Shown piece by piece: positions 35,789 to 45,100 of a stretch of DNA of 64,000 nt. The notes beneath the pieces were generated by a model. That model was not told where the DNA came from. It searched no databases and saw only the letters and a program-made list of their open reading frames with translations. Made by a program: the position numbers and the translations under genes. Where the stretch lies: positions 9,629 through 73,628 of the forward strand of contig DASUXY010000018.1 of NCBI GenBank assembly GCA_036377675.1. The letters are read 5' to 3'. How positions within the stretch are numbered: the stretch's first letter is position 1; every line of letters begins with the position of its first letter. This DNA comes from DASUXY01 sp036377675. Lineage in GTDB: Bacteria > Bacillota > Bacilli > Bacillales > Amphibacillaceae.

Positions 35789-35818
35789 ATTGTACTATAA
35801 CAGTGTGTTTCCTGTCAA
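35789..35818 (-). promoter_or_regulatory. Promoter of yhfH with palindromic flanks
   Basis: On the minus strand TTGACA and TACAAT are 18 bases apart. Two ACACAGTGT/ACACACTGT near-palindromes flank and enter the spacer and could be an operator. Confidence 0.72.
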
Positions 35819-35860
35819 CACTGTGTTACAACAATTTTTAAGTTTTTCGAGGTGATGAAT

Positions 35861-36589
35861 ATGAAACTAACAATTATCGGTTATTGGGGTGGATATCCTT
35901 CTTCTGAAGGAGCAACTTCCGCTTATTTGCTAGAAAAAAATGGTTTTAATTTATTAATTGATTTAGGGAGTGGGGCATTGTCTCGCTTGCAGAAATATAC
36001 GACCATTCAAGCGATTGATGCGATTATTTTATCGCACTATCATCATGATCACGTGGCAGATATTGGGGTGTTCCAATATGCGAAACGGATTGATTTTTAC
36101 GTTACAGGTGAAGCAAAGAAGGTTCCCATCTATGGTCATCTAGAAGACGAGCAAAACTTTCAGTCATTAACGGATGATTATACTGAAGGAGTTGCTTATC
36201 ATCCCGATGAAGAACTGGGCATCGGTCCGTTCACATTGACATTTTTACAAACAGAACATCCGGTACCTTGTTATGGAATGCGAATTTCTGATGGTAAGAA
36301 AACGATGGTATATACAGCTGATACGAGTTACCAGGATGCGTGGATTCCATTTAGTTCTCAAGCAGACTTGTTGCTTGCGGATTGTAACTTTTATGCCGAT
36401 CAAGATGGAACAAAGGCTGGCCATATGAACAGTCATGAAGCAGCAAGGATTGCGAAAAAAGCAAATGTTAAACAGCTTATCCTTAGTCATTTGCCACAGT
36501 ACGGTAACCGACAGCGGTTAGTGAAAGAAGCAAAGGAAATTTATGGTGGACTCGTCCAATTAGCGATCGAAGGTTTAGTATGGAGATAA
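35861..36589 (+). CDS. yhfI: Metallo-beta-lactamase-fold hydrolase YhfI
   Basis: The protein has 242 residues and an RNase Z-like metallo-beta-lactamase fold. Metal ligands: SHYHHDH near residue 59, a later His in EHPVPCYG, Asp in YTADTSY, and a final His in LSHLPQYG. The start MKLTIIGYWGGYP at 35861 has GAGGTGA upstream; GTG and ATG codons just before are within the RBS. Substrate unknown. It is divergent from yhfH and upstream of lplJ as in B. subtilis. Confidence 0.88.
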   Translation: MKLTIIGYWGGYPSSEGATSAYLLEKNGFNLLIDLGSGALSRLQKYTTIQAIDAIILSHYHHDHVADIGVFQYAKRIDFYVTGEAKKVPIYGHLEDEQNFQSLTDDYTEGVAYHPDEELGIGPFTLTFLQTEHPVPCYGMRISDGKKTMVYTADTSYQDAWIPFSSQADLLLADCNFYADQDGTKAGHMNSHEAARIAKKANVKQLILSHLPQYGNRQRLVKEAKEIYGGLVQLAIEGLVWR

Positions 36590-36624
36590 GTCATTGTTCC
36601 GTATGGATTGTCTAGATGTTTCTT

Positions 36625-36653
36625 TTGCCTACGGTAGTTGTTTCTATTAAAAT
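36625..36653 (+). promoter_or_regulatory. Promoter of lplJ
   Basis: TTGCCT and TAAAAT with a 17-base spacer, about 30 bases before the RBS AAGGAGG. Confidence 0.65.
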
Positions 36654-36682
36654 AGATAGGAGGCATCTAAGGAGGAAAAATG

Positions 36683-37678
36683 ATGAAGTTTATAGATAAT
36701 AAAGGAATGACTGACCCACGGATTAATTTAGCTATTGAAGAATATGTTTTACAAAAATTTGGAGAAAAAGATACATATTTGTTATTTTATATTAATGAAC
36801 CATCGATTATCATAGGTAGGAATCAAAATACGGTAGAAGAAATAAATACAGACTATGTTGATCAACATGATATTAAAGTTGTTCGTCGCTTATCAGGGGG
36901 TGGTGCGGTTTATCATGATTTAGGAAATTTGAACTTTAGTTTTATTACGAAAGATGATGGGGATAGTTTTCATAATTTCGAAAAGTTTACGAAGCCTGTT
37001 GTTGAAGCATTAAACAGTGTCGGTGTCCCTGCAAAATTGGAAGGACGAAATGACCTCGTCGTCGATGGGCGTAAAATTTCTGGAAATGCGATGTTCTCAA
37101 CAAAAGGGCGGATGTTTAGTCACGGCACCCTGATGTTTGATTCTGAGATTGAACACGTTGTTGCTGCATTAAATGTAAGTAAAGAAAAGATTGAATCCAA
37201 AGGGATTAAATCGATCCGCAGCCGTGTAGCAAATATAACGGAGTTTTTAGACAAGAAAATGACGATGGATCAATTTAAAACGATGATTTTACAACATGTT
37301 TTTAATGTAGAAGACGTCAACGATGTTCCTCGTTATAAATTGACAGAAGAAGATTGGGAGAACATTCAGATGATTTCCAAAGAACGATATCAACAATGGG
37401 ACTGGAATTTTGGTAAATCGCCTACATTTAATATAAAAGCGTCCCACAAGTTTGACTCGGGTCTTGTCGACGTTCGTTTAAATGTTAAACGGGGTATCAT
37501 ACAAAATTGTAAAATTTATGGCGATTTTTTTGGGCTCGGTGATGTTGAAACGATTGAAAAGCAATTGATTAGTGTCCGTTACAATCGTCAAGCGATTGAA
37601 GAAGCGTTACAAGAACTTGATATCCCGCATTATTTAGGAAAAATTACGAAAGAACAATTCATTCAATTGATTTATTAA
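36683..37678 (+). CDS. lplJ: Lipoate-protein ligase LplJ
   Basis: LplJ adenylates free lipoate and attaches it to lipoyl domains of 2-oxoacid dehydrogenases. The protein has 331 residues, with RRLSGGGAVYHDLGN (lipoyl-AMP loop), GRNDLVVDGRKISGNA carrying the catalytic lysine, and the C-terminal accessory domain. Two ATG codons are adjacent; the second (36683) is better spaced from AAGGAGG and matches the family start. Confidence 0.94.
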   Translation: MKFIDNKGMTDPRINLAIEEYVLQKFGEKDTYLLFYINEPSIIIGRNQNTVEEINTDYVDQHDIKVVRRLSGGGAVYHDLGNLNFSFITKDDGDSFHNFEKFTKPVVEALNSVGVPAKLEGRNDLVVDGRKISGNAMFSTKGRMFSHGTLMFDSEIEHVVAALNVSKEKIESKGIKSIRSRVANITEFLDKKMTMDQFKTMILQHVFNVEDVNDVPRYKLTEEDWENIQMISKERYQQWDWNFGKSPTFNIKASHKFDSGLVDVRLNVKRGIIQNCKIYGDFFGLGDVETIEKQLISVRYNRQAIEEALQELDIPHYLGKITKEQFIQLIY

Positions 37679-37688
37679 TCAACGTAAA

Positions 37689-37735
37689 AAAATCCGCATC
37701 TCACATTAGGACAGTTGATGAGATGCGGATTTTTA
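37689..37735 (+). terminator. Terminator of lplJ
   Basis: ATCCGCATCTCA and TGAGATGCGGAT pair perfectly around a 15-base loop, with TTTTT tail and an A-rich 5' side. Confidence 0.92.
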
Positions 37736-38007
37736 TGGAACTTCTTAGGTGATAAATCGTTACGCTAAAATGTATATCGGTGCTTGACTTAAAATGTGAA
37801 GGAGTCTTTGAATTTGGGATGATTTGGGATGATCATGATGTACTTGTTGTAGGCCGATTTTACCTCGGCGATTCTATGAATTCAATGTCAGTGTATGTCA
37901 AGAAAATATTTCATGAGAGTATGGCTAGAGAGGATTTATTTGATTGATATATTGCAACATCTGTTACCTTCATTCTAGAATAAATCGACTTTATTCAACA
38001 TTTCCTC
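37736..38007. other. Intergenic region before lcfB without a recognisable gene
   Basis: About 270 bp with no credible reading frame. It contains a small GCCGA/TCGGC stem near 37853-37870, a short direct repeat (GGGATGATTTGGGATGAT) near 37817-37834, and GAATAAA/TTTATTC around 37978-37996. Confidence 0.5.
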
Positions 38008-38036
38008 TTGAAAAATTATTATCTGTATTTTATAAT
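38008..38036 (+). promoter_or_regulatory. Promoter of lcfB
   Basis: TTGAAA and a perfect TATAAT with a 17-base spacer. Transcription would start near 38043, just before the FadR-type operator. Confidence 0.82.
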
Positions 38037-38057
38037 TATTATGATTTATCTCGTAGG

Positions 38058-38075
38058 TGAATGATTATTCATTCA
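38058..38075 (+). promoter_or_regulatory. FadR operator of lcfB
   Basis: TGAATGATTATTCATTCA is a palindrome with 7-bp arms that fits the Bacillus FadR (YsiA) box TGAATGAMTANTCATTCA except for one base at the M position. It lies about 15 bases after the predicted start of transcription, where a bound repressor blocks transcription. lcfB is a known FadR target in B. subtilis. Confidence 0.85.
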
Positions 38076-38097
38076 ATTAAGTGAGAGGGGGATTATA

Positions 38098-39642
38098 TTG
38101 AATTTAAGCAAGCAATTATCAATGACAGCGAAGAAAAATCCTACAAAAACAGCATATATTTTTCAAGATGAGGAAACGAGTTATTTACAATTGGAAGGAG
38201 CGGTTACAAAGTTTGCTTCACAATTAGAAGCGCTTGGATATGAAAAAGGCGATCATATAGCTCTCATCGTTGGGAACAGTCCATATTATGTCGTCGGTCT
38301 GTATGGTGCTTTAAAACTTGGGGCTGTTGTCATCCCGATTAATCCAATGTATACCGAACATGAAATGGAATACATTCTTTCAAACGGTGACGTCAAAGCG
38401 ATCATTACGATGGATATGTTGATGGACAAGTTTGTAGATTTAGATGAGCAGTTGCCAAGCGTCAAGCATTATATATCGTGTGAAACAGGTGCCGTGCTAG
38501 ATCTCGATCGTCATCCTTTATCATCAAAAATGAAATCGTTTACAACACTTGTTCAAGAAGGGAGCTTAATGTTTACTTCACCTTCGTTACATGCTGATGA
38601 TACGGCGATTATTTTATATACATCTGGAACGACGGGCAAACCAAAAGGTGCAATGTTAACACATAAAAATTTATATTCCAATGCGAAAGATGTAGCCGAT
38701 TACTTACAAATTGGTAACGAAGATCGTTCGATTGCGGCGCTACCTATGTTCCATGTCTTTTGTTTAACGGTGTCATTAAATGCGCCATTAATGAATGGTG
38801 GTACGATTTTAATTATGCCGAAGTTTTCACCGATGGAAGTTTTTCGTCTAGCTAAGGAGTATGAAGCGACCATATTTGCTGGTGTACCGACGATGTACAA
38901 TTATTTATTGCAAAGAGCAGAAGGAAATGAAAAGAGCTTTTCTACGATCCGTCTTTGTATTTCCGGAGGAGCATCGATGCCAGTCACCCTTTTAAACAAT
39001 TTTGAAAAAACATTTGATGTCATTATTTCTGAAGGATATGGATTGTCAGAAGCATCTCCAGTAACTTGCTTTAATCCTTTAGATCGACCACGAAAGCCAG
39101 GTTCAATCGGAACAAATATTGTGAATGTAGAAAATAAAGTAGTCGATGAACTTGGTAATGAAGTACCGGTTGGAGAAGTAGGCGAATTAATTGTTCGCGG
39201 TCCAAATGTGATGAAAGGATATTATAAAATGCCAGAAGAAACGACTGTTGCTTTAAAGGATGGCTGGCTTCATACAGGAGATATGGCACGGATGGATGAT
39301 GAAGGTTATTTTTATATTGTTGATCGAAAGAAAGATATGATTTTAGTTGGCGGATATAACGTTTATCCTCGGGAAGTTGAGGAAGTATTGTTCGCTCACC
39401 CTACCATTCTTGAAGTTGCTGTTATTGGTGTACCTGATCCCGAAACAGGGGAATCAGTTGTTGCTTTTGTCGTGGCAAAAGATTCAGATCGTATAACAGA
39501 ACAAGAATTGATTGAATTTTGCAAAGGTCATTTAGCTAACTATAAAGTACCTTCACGAATTGAATTTCTTGACGAATTACCTAAAAATACGACAGGAAAA
39601 ATTTTACGTCGAACGCTTCGTAAACATGTCCACCTCACTTAA
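38098..39642 (+). CDS. lcfB: Long-chain fatty acid-CoA ligase LcfB
   Basis: This acyl-CoA synthetase activates long-chain fatty acids for beta-oxidation. It has 514 residues. ANL-superfamily motifs are the P-loop YTSGTTGKPKGAMLTH, EGYGLSEASP, the GWLHTGD adenylation motif, and the C-terminal catalytic lysine in PKNTTGKILRR. The start is TTG at 38098 with GAGAGGGGG. FadR control is indicated by the operator just upstream. Corresponds to YhfL of B. subtilis, also next to lplJ. Confidence 0.94.
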   Translation: MNLSKQLSMTAKKNPTKTAYIFQDEETSYLQLEGAVTKFASQLEALGYEKGDHIALIVGNSPYYVVGLYGALKLGAVVIPINPMYTEHEMEYILSNGDVKAIITMDMLMDKFVDLDEQLPSVKHYISCETGAVLDLDRHPLSSKMKSFTTLVQEGSLMFTSPSLHADDTAIILYTSGTTGKPKGAMLTHKNLYSNAKDVADYLQIGNEDRSIAALPMFHVFCLTVSLNAPLMNGGTILIMPKFSPMEVFRLAKEYEATIFAGVPTMYNYLLQRAEGNEKSFSTIRLCISGGASMPVTLLNNFEKTFDVIISEGYGLSEASPVTCFNPLDRPRKPGSIGTNIVNVENKVVDELGNEVPVGEVGELIVRGPNVMKGYYKMPEETTVALKDGWLHTGDMARMDDEGYFYIVDRKKDMILVGGYNVYPREVEEVLFAHPTILEVAVIGVPDPETGESVVAFVVAKDSDRITEQELIEFCKGHLANYKVPSRIEFLDELPKNTTGKILRRTLRKHVHLT

Positions 39643-39757
39643 TATTGCCGGATGATTTCTGTCGCTCATTGATCGGCGGAATTCATTAACTTCCGCCATT
39701 AGTTGAACGTTAAAACTCAACCAAATAGACAGATGAAAGTAGCTGAAGAAGTAGGTG

Positions 39758-39801
39758 AAGCTCCTCTTTCCCAGTGTGGTAATTGGAGCTTTTTTGTTTT
39801 T
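39758..39801 (+). terminator. Terminator downstream of lcfB
   Basis: AAGCTCC/GGAGCTT stem followed by TTTTGTTTTT. Confidence 0.82.
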
Positions 39802-39924
39802 AATTTGGAATTGTCGCAGTGCAACTCTATTACTCTATTAATGAAGTACGGAGAAAAAAGTGAGAAATGAGTCGAAAAGGTTCGTCGTTAAAAATTCCAT
39901 GGAACTAGATCATGATATAGTTCG

Positions 39925-39956
39925 AAGCCTAGTATGTAAGCTAGGCTTCTTTTTAT
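39925..39956 (+). terminator. Second + strand terminator between lcfB and yhjD
   Basis: AAGCCTAG and CTAGGCTT pair around TATGTAAG, followed by CTTTTTATT. It lies 124 bp after the previous terminator, so it ends a separate short transcript or serves as a back-up. Confidence 0.78.
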
Positions 39957-40177
39957 TACGTTTTACTGGATCCGTAAAATATTTTCATGGGGGACGAAAC
40001 CCCTCCTCTGCCATTGGTGTAGGCGATACAAATTCCATGATCAACTGATTATAAAATTTCAATAGAATGCTTCCCCCGTGTAAATGAATGTCCTCCTTCT
40101 TTTCATTTGCTTTTTCCGTGCATTTTCTCATCATTTTATCGTATAATAGAACAAATGTTTCTATTGGAGGGGTTTTT

Positions 40178-40567
40178 GTGAGTTATTTGACAGATGAAGA
40201 ATTACAAGTGGCGTCACGCTTTCTTTTCCTTTCAATGGCAATCATCGTCATTCAATTAGATATACGTAACATTCAAAAAGGAGCCTTTAAAATTAAAGAG
40301 CCGTATATCGAACTTTTGGAAAAAATGGCAACGACAGCCATTGCCGAGCGCAAACGGTTGCGAAATATAATGGAGAGTCATCAGATGGAGGTCGTTTCGC
40401 TCAATCAAAACGATTCATTTTCTTCATACTTGTTCATATGTCAAGGTCGTGAAGAAAAACGCAATTATTTTAATCCAGCTATCCGTAAAAAGGTAGAAAC
40501 TATTTTTCGAGAGCTCATTCAAAAGGCTCTAATCCAGGATCATTCTTATGTTTCAACAACTCCTTGA
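40178..40567 (+). CDS. yhjD: YhjD-like conserved protein of unknown function
   Basis: The protein has 129 residues from the GTG at 40178, chosen because GGAGGGG lies before it; the frame is open 30 codons upstream but that part contains the promoter. A mainly helical protein with FKIKEPYIELLEKM in the middle and a conserved ending EKRNYFNPAIRKKVE. The family is restricted to bacilli and has no known role. Its 3' end overlaps the convergent comK by 53 bases. Confidence 0.75.
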   Translation: MSYLTDEELQVASRFLFLSMAIIVIQLDIRNIQKGAFKIKEPYIELLEKMATTAIAERKRLRNIMESHQMEVVSLNQNDSFSSYLFICQGREEKRNYFNPAIRKKVETIFRELIQKALIQDHSYVSTTP

Positions 40568-41033
40568 TCCGATTGTCTAATAAATATCGAAATTGTGCCG
40601 TTCGTTGTACTTGATTCATCATTGAGCCAAAGGAAATATCAATAAAAATCCTTTTTCCATTTGTAAACAATAATTGTGTGCGCTGATTCGTAGAAGGTTT
40701 CACTTGTTGGATGTGGGAATGAGAAATCCAAGAGCATTTTTCATTTAGCGGCGAAAACGTTGGGAAAAAATACATGCCACTCGAAGGATCGATCGAAATG
40801 GGTGCTTTATGTGTAATTCCACAAATGTCCCGTGTTCCTTCTTGACGACCCTTCAGACTGGATCCGAAAAATCTGCAAGCACAATCAATAATTTTACTTG
40901 GGGAACGGTTTACAAAATACTCTCCTTGTTCTTCAAGGACCCATGTACCAAAATTTCCATGTTCATCTTCATGCGCTAAAATAGCCATTGTGAGGGGAGT
41001 GATTTCATAGGATGGGGTATTTTCTTCCAACAT
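40515..41033 (-). CDS. comK: Competence transcription factor ComK
   Basis: This is the master activator of genetic competence. The protein has 172 residues, somewhat shorter than the 192 of B. subtilis, mainly at the C-terminus. Clear family motifs are CRFFGSSLKGRQEGT near residue 52, HKAPISIDP, FFPTFSP and CSWISHSHI, and NQVQRTAQFRYLLDNRI. RBS AAAGGAGAT precedes the ATG at 41033. Position beside yhjD/yhjE agrees with the comK region of B. subtilis. The A/T-rich upstream region contains an AAAAN5TTTT ComK-type half site at about 41115-41129. Confidence 0.9.
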   Translation of the reverse strand: MLEENTPSYEITPLTMAILAHEDEHGNFGTWVLEEQGEYFVNRSPSKIIDCACRFFGSSLKGRQEGTRDICGITHKAPISIDPSSGMYFFPTFSPLNEKCSWISHSHIQQVKPSTNQRTQLLFTNGKRIFIDISFGSMMNQVQRTAQFRYLLDNRIKELLKHKNDPGLEPFE

Positions 41034-41316
41034 GATTTTATCTCCTTTCGTCTTTAATGATAAGAAAGAGGACTTATATCATAATCTACCAAATTTGTAA
41101 CTAAAAAGATATAGAAAAATAAATTTTTTCGGAAAATTTAAAATCTCGTTGAATGAATTACATAAATATTTATCCATATAAAAGCCGAGATCGTAAGGTG
41201 ATTCTCTCGCGTACAGTTGAATCCTTATAAAAAATATAAAATAGTGTAAAATAAACAAACGGACGAAACTAAACAGAACAAGCACTTTTTCTATGGGGTG
41301 GAGGGCTTTCATCTCC

Positions 41317-41970
41317 ATGTATATGTATACGGATCGGTTCAATAGACAGAAACGAATTTCTGCTGATGAAATAGGCGATTATGTGATGCAGATTCTTCAG
41401 GATTATGAAAACTTAGGTCCATTACCTGGATTTATGCTGCCATTACTCGAAGCTTTCCTGCCATTTTTACCATTATTTGCATTTGTCTTTGCAAATGCAG
41501 CAGCATATGGATTAGCGAAAGGTTTTTTCTTATCGTGGGCAGGCGCAAGCCTTGGATCCATTAGTGTTTTTTTAATTATTCGTAAGCTTGGTCGCAGACA
41601 GCTGTTTAAAACGATTCGCGAACATAAACGTGTGTCTAAAGTTACGAAATGGGTGGAACGAAATGGATTCGGCCCTTTATTCATCTTATTATGTTTTCCT
41701 TTTTCGCCATCATCCGTCATTAATATCGTTGCCGGATTATCCAATATTCGTATTCAACAATTTGTCTTAGCTGTACTACTGGGCAAGTCCGTTATGATTT
41801 TTTCAATAGCCTATGTCGGTTCGAGTATCCGCTCCTTAGCTAAAAATCCACAGAAAGCAATGATCATTGGAATATTCATCGGTATCTTTTGGTTAATCGG
41901 TAAAGTAATTGAAACACGTTTACAACAAAGGTCATCATTAATAGATCGAGTGAATAAAAGCAAGATGTAG
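41317..41970 (+). CDS. yhjE: YhjE-like TVP38/TMEM64 (DedA-related) membrane protein
   Basis: This integral membrane protein of 217 residues has about five to six hydrophobic helices and the VTT-domain features FVFANAAAYGLAKGFFLSWAG and the re-entrant loop FPFSPSSVINIVAGLS. The family is related to DedA proteins, several of which move lipids or affect membrane homeostasis. The frame opens with ATG at 41293, inside the RBS region; the ATG at 41317 follows GTGGAGG by 12 bases and is preferred with some doubt. Confidence 0.82.
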   Translation: MYMYTDRFNRQKRISADEIGDYVMQILQDYENLGPLPGFMLPLLEAFLPFLPLFAFVFANAAAYGLAKGFFLSWAGASLGSISVFLIIRKLGRRQLFKTIREHKRVSKVTKWVERNGFGPLFILLCFPFSPSSVINIVAGLSNIRIQQFVLAVLLGKSVMIFSIAYVGSSIRSLAKNPQKAMIIGIFIGIFWLIGKVIETRLQQRSSLIDRVNKSKM

Positions 41971-42121
41971 ATGAATGGTGAGGAGGTCTTGTTTACTAAA
42001 TGACTATATGAATCGGACAATCTTTGATAACATTAAAGTAGATGAATGAATTGCTCGAAATGAACGCATGATGAATAAGTAGTAGATCGGTTGTTAAACA
42101 GCTCTTTAATGGGGGATTTAT

Positions 42122-45100
42122 ATGGGATTGCGATTTGTCTTAGGAAAAGCAGGAACCGAAAAAAGTGAATATATTATGGAAGAAATAAAGAGGAAATCAA
42201 TGGAAGACCCACACGGGCCACCGATTTTTTATCTCGTTCCTGATCAAATGACGTTTGCACAAGAATATGCTTTATTTAAAGATGACTCTTTCCAAGGAAG
42301 TATTCGCACGCAAGTAGCTAGTTTTTCTCGCCTTGCCTGGCGTGTTCTTCAAGAAACAGGTGGTGGAACGAAACAGCTTATTAGTTCAATTGGGATTCAA
42401 ATGATGTTGCGAAAGATTATCGAGGAAAAGAAAGGCGACTGGAAAATTTTCCAAAAAGCACTTGAAAAACAAGGTTTTCTCAATCAGCTAGAAAAGATGA
42501 TTGCTGAATTTAAACGATACCAAATTACACCACAGATGCTTTGGATGCAAAAAGAGGAAATAGATCAGTTTGTACATAAGGAATCCGTTGAAGTTGGTCT
42601 CGTGAACAAATTAAATGATTTATACTACATTTACGAAAAGTTAGTCGATGCTTTAAAAGATCAATATATAGATAGTGAAGATCAACTGCAATTGCTAGCG
42701 AGTAAAATTAAAGAAACGTCATTTTTACGTGAGGCGGAAATTTATATCGATGGATTTCATCAGTTTTCACCACAAGAACTACACGTTGTTGAAACATTGT
42801 TAAAAACGTGCAAACAGGTGACGGTTACATTGACGGTAGATCATCCAGAAAGCGAACAAATTTCCGAGTTGGATTTGTTTTATCAGACGACGGAAACATA
42901 TCATGCATTAAAGGCGATTGCACATGAACAACAAATTACAGTAGAAGATCATATTACGTTGGATTCGCTCAACGGTTATATGAAAGATCGGCCTTATTTT
43001 GTTCATTTAGAAAGATACTTCAATACAATCCCCGCTCCAGCGTACGAGAAAGAAGCACCGATTCAAATTGCTGAAGCCGTTCATCCACGAGCGGAAGTCG
43101 AAGGGGTCGCCCAAGAAATTCTCCGTCTCGTTCGTGAAGAACAATACCGTTTTCGGGATATGGCTCTGTTTGTTCGAGCAACAGATGTGTATCATGATTT
43201 AATTGAAACGATTTTCAATGATTATGACATACCTGTATTTATTGATGAGAAGAGAACGATGCTAAATCACCCGCTCGTCGAATTCATTCGTTCTGCACTC
43301 GATGTTGTAGAAGGGAATTGGCGCTATGATGCTATCTTTCGTCTATTAAAAACCGGGTTTATTCCTCAGACTGATTCACAGTTTCCTTTAACGGATGATG
43401 CGATTGATGAATTAGAGAACTATGTATTAGAATATGGTATTCGCTATCGACAGCAATGGGTTGGAGAAGAGAAGTGGGTGTTTCAACGATTTCGTGGATT
43501 CGATCAAGCTGCTCAAACAGATGCCGAAAAAGAAACGGAAAAACGGATGAATCGCTATCGTCAACAAGTCGTTCAAGCACTACAACCTTTCGATGAAAAT
43601 ATGAGAAAGGCAACGACTGTTTTACAACGTTGTAAAGTGATGTATACGTTGTTAGAAGAAGTGAAAGCTCCGGAGCGTTTGGAACAATTGCGCCACTTTC
43701 ACGATGAAGAAGGTCGAATTGAACAAGGTCGGGAACAAGAACAAGTGTGGAATGGGATTGTTCAACTGTTCGATGAAATCGTGGAGATGGCCGGAGACGA
43801 ACAAATGTCATTAACGATATTTCGTTCAGTGCTCGAGGCAGGACTTGAATCCCTGCAATTTGCCCACGTTCCGCCGACAATCGATCACGTCATTGTTGGT
43901 ACGGTCGGTCATTCACGAATCAGTGGAATGAAATGCTCTTTTTTATTAGGTGTTAATGAAGGGTTATGGCCGTTAAAACCTCCAGCCGACAGGATGATCA
44001 ATGATCGAGAACGAGAAGTACTATCGAGTTATGGCATGCGGCTCGCTGAAACAGGAACACGTCAATTGCTAGATGATTGGTTTTATATGTATGTAGCATT
44101 TACTTCGGCAAAGGATTATTTGTGGATTAGTTATTCAATAAGTGATGAGGAAGGCGAATCAAAAACACCTTCACAACTGATCAATCGAATAGTTGACTTG
44201 TTTCCTAAGCGACGTGAGCACTTGTTATTACAAGAGCCCGATGAACTGCTCGAAGCGGAACGGTTTATCGCGACGCCGATAAAAACGAGAGCGGCTTTAA
44301 CTGCACAGTTAGCACGAAATAACCGAGGCTATCCGATTCGCCCGATTTGGTGGCATGTTCTTAATTGGTATATAGACCATCATGAGAAACGAAGTACGAC
44401 TTATGCTGTTTTACAAAGTTTGTATTATACGAACGAACCGAGTCCGCTAACACGAGAAACGGTCAAAAAAATATATCCGAAGAAAATAAAAACGAGTGTC
44501 TCCAGGCTAGAATCACATTATCGCTGCTCGTTCCAACATTTCGCGAGGTACAGTTTACGATTAGAAGAGCGGAAGATTTACAAACTTGATGCTCCAAATA
44601 TCGGTCAACTTTTCCATGAAGCATTAAAAATGATTACCGAGTGGGTGCAAAAAGATCATGGGGACTATTCATCGCTTACAAAAAAAGATGCGAAAGGTTA
44701 TGCACATCAAGCCGTGGAATATTTATCTCCTGTTTTACAACATCAAATTTTGCACAGCTCGAATCGCTATAAGTATATTCAAAGAAAGCTACAAGAAATT
44801 ATTTCGCGAGCGACATATGTCCTCAGCGAACAAGCGAGACGAAGCCATTTTTCTCCGATCGGTTTAGAGTTAGCATTTGGTGAAAATGAAACATTGAAAC
44901 CACTTGTCTTACAACTAGGTGGTGGGGTTGAATTAATCTTACGTGGACAAATTGATCGCATTGATCGCTCCATCGATGAAGAAGACTTGTATTTGCGAAT
45001 TGTAGATTACAAGTCAAGTGAGACAGACTTAAATTTAGTAGAAGTTTATTATGGTTTAGCTTTACAAATGCTTGCCTATTTAGATGTTGTGTTATCTCAG

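Larger units (their letters stand above)
39643..40177. other. 535-bp intergenic region with three hairpins
   Basis: No supported protein gene. There is an inverted repeat GGCGGAA/TTCCGCC at 39675-39697, two strong terminators (annotated separately), and a compact imperfect inverted structure bounded by CATGG (39986) and CCATG (40039) with an inner GGGG-ACGAAA-CCCC hairpin. A TATAAT at 40142-40147 probably belongs to the yhjD promoter. Confidence 0.55.

Noticed and set aside
35789..35830. Palindromic ACACAGTGT elements as attachment site or IS end
   Set aside because: They overlap a consensus promoter, with no transposase or duplication nearby; an operator is the simpler reading.
39860..40048. 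62-codon + strand frame and two micro-frames (13 codons at about 39868, 17 codons minus at about 40038)
   Set aside because: They run across a terminator or lack a proper RBS; no similarity recognised. The hairpins in this region are reported instead.
43359..43880. 173-codon minus-strand frame inside addB
   Set aside because: Antisense shadow of addB, whose frame has clear motifs; no RBS or family match.
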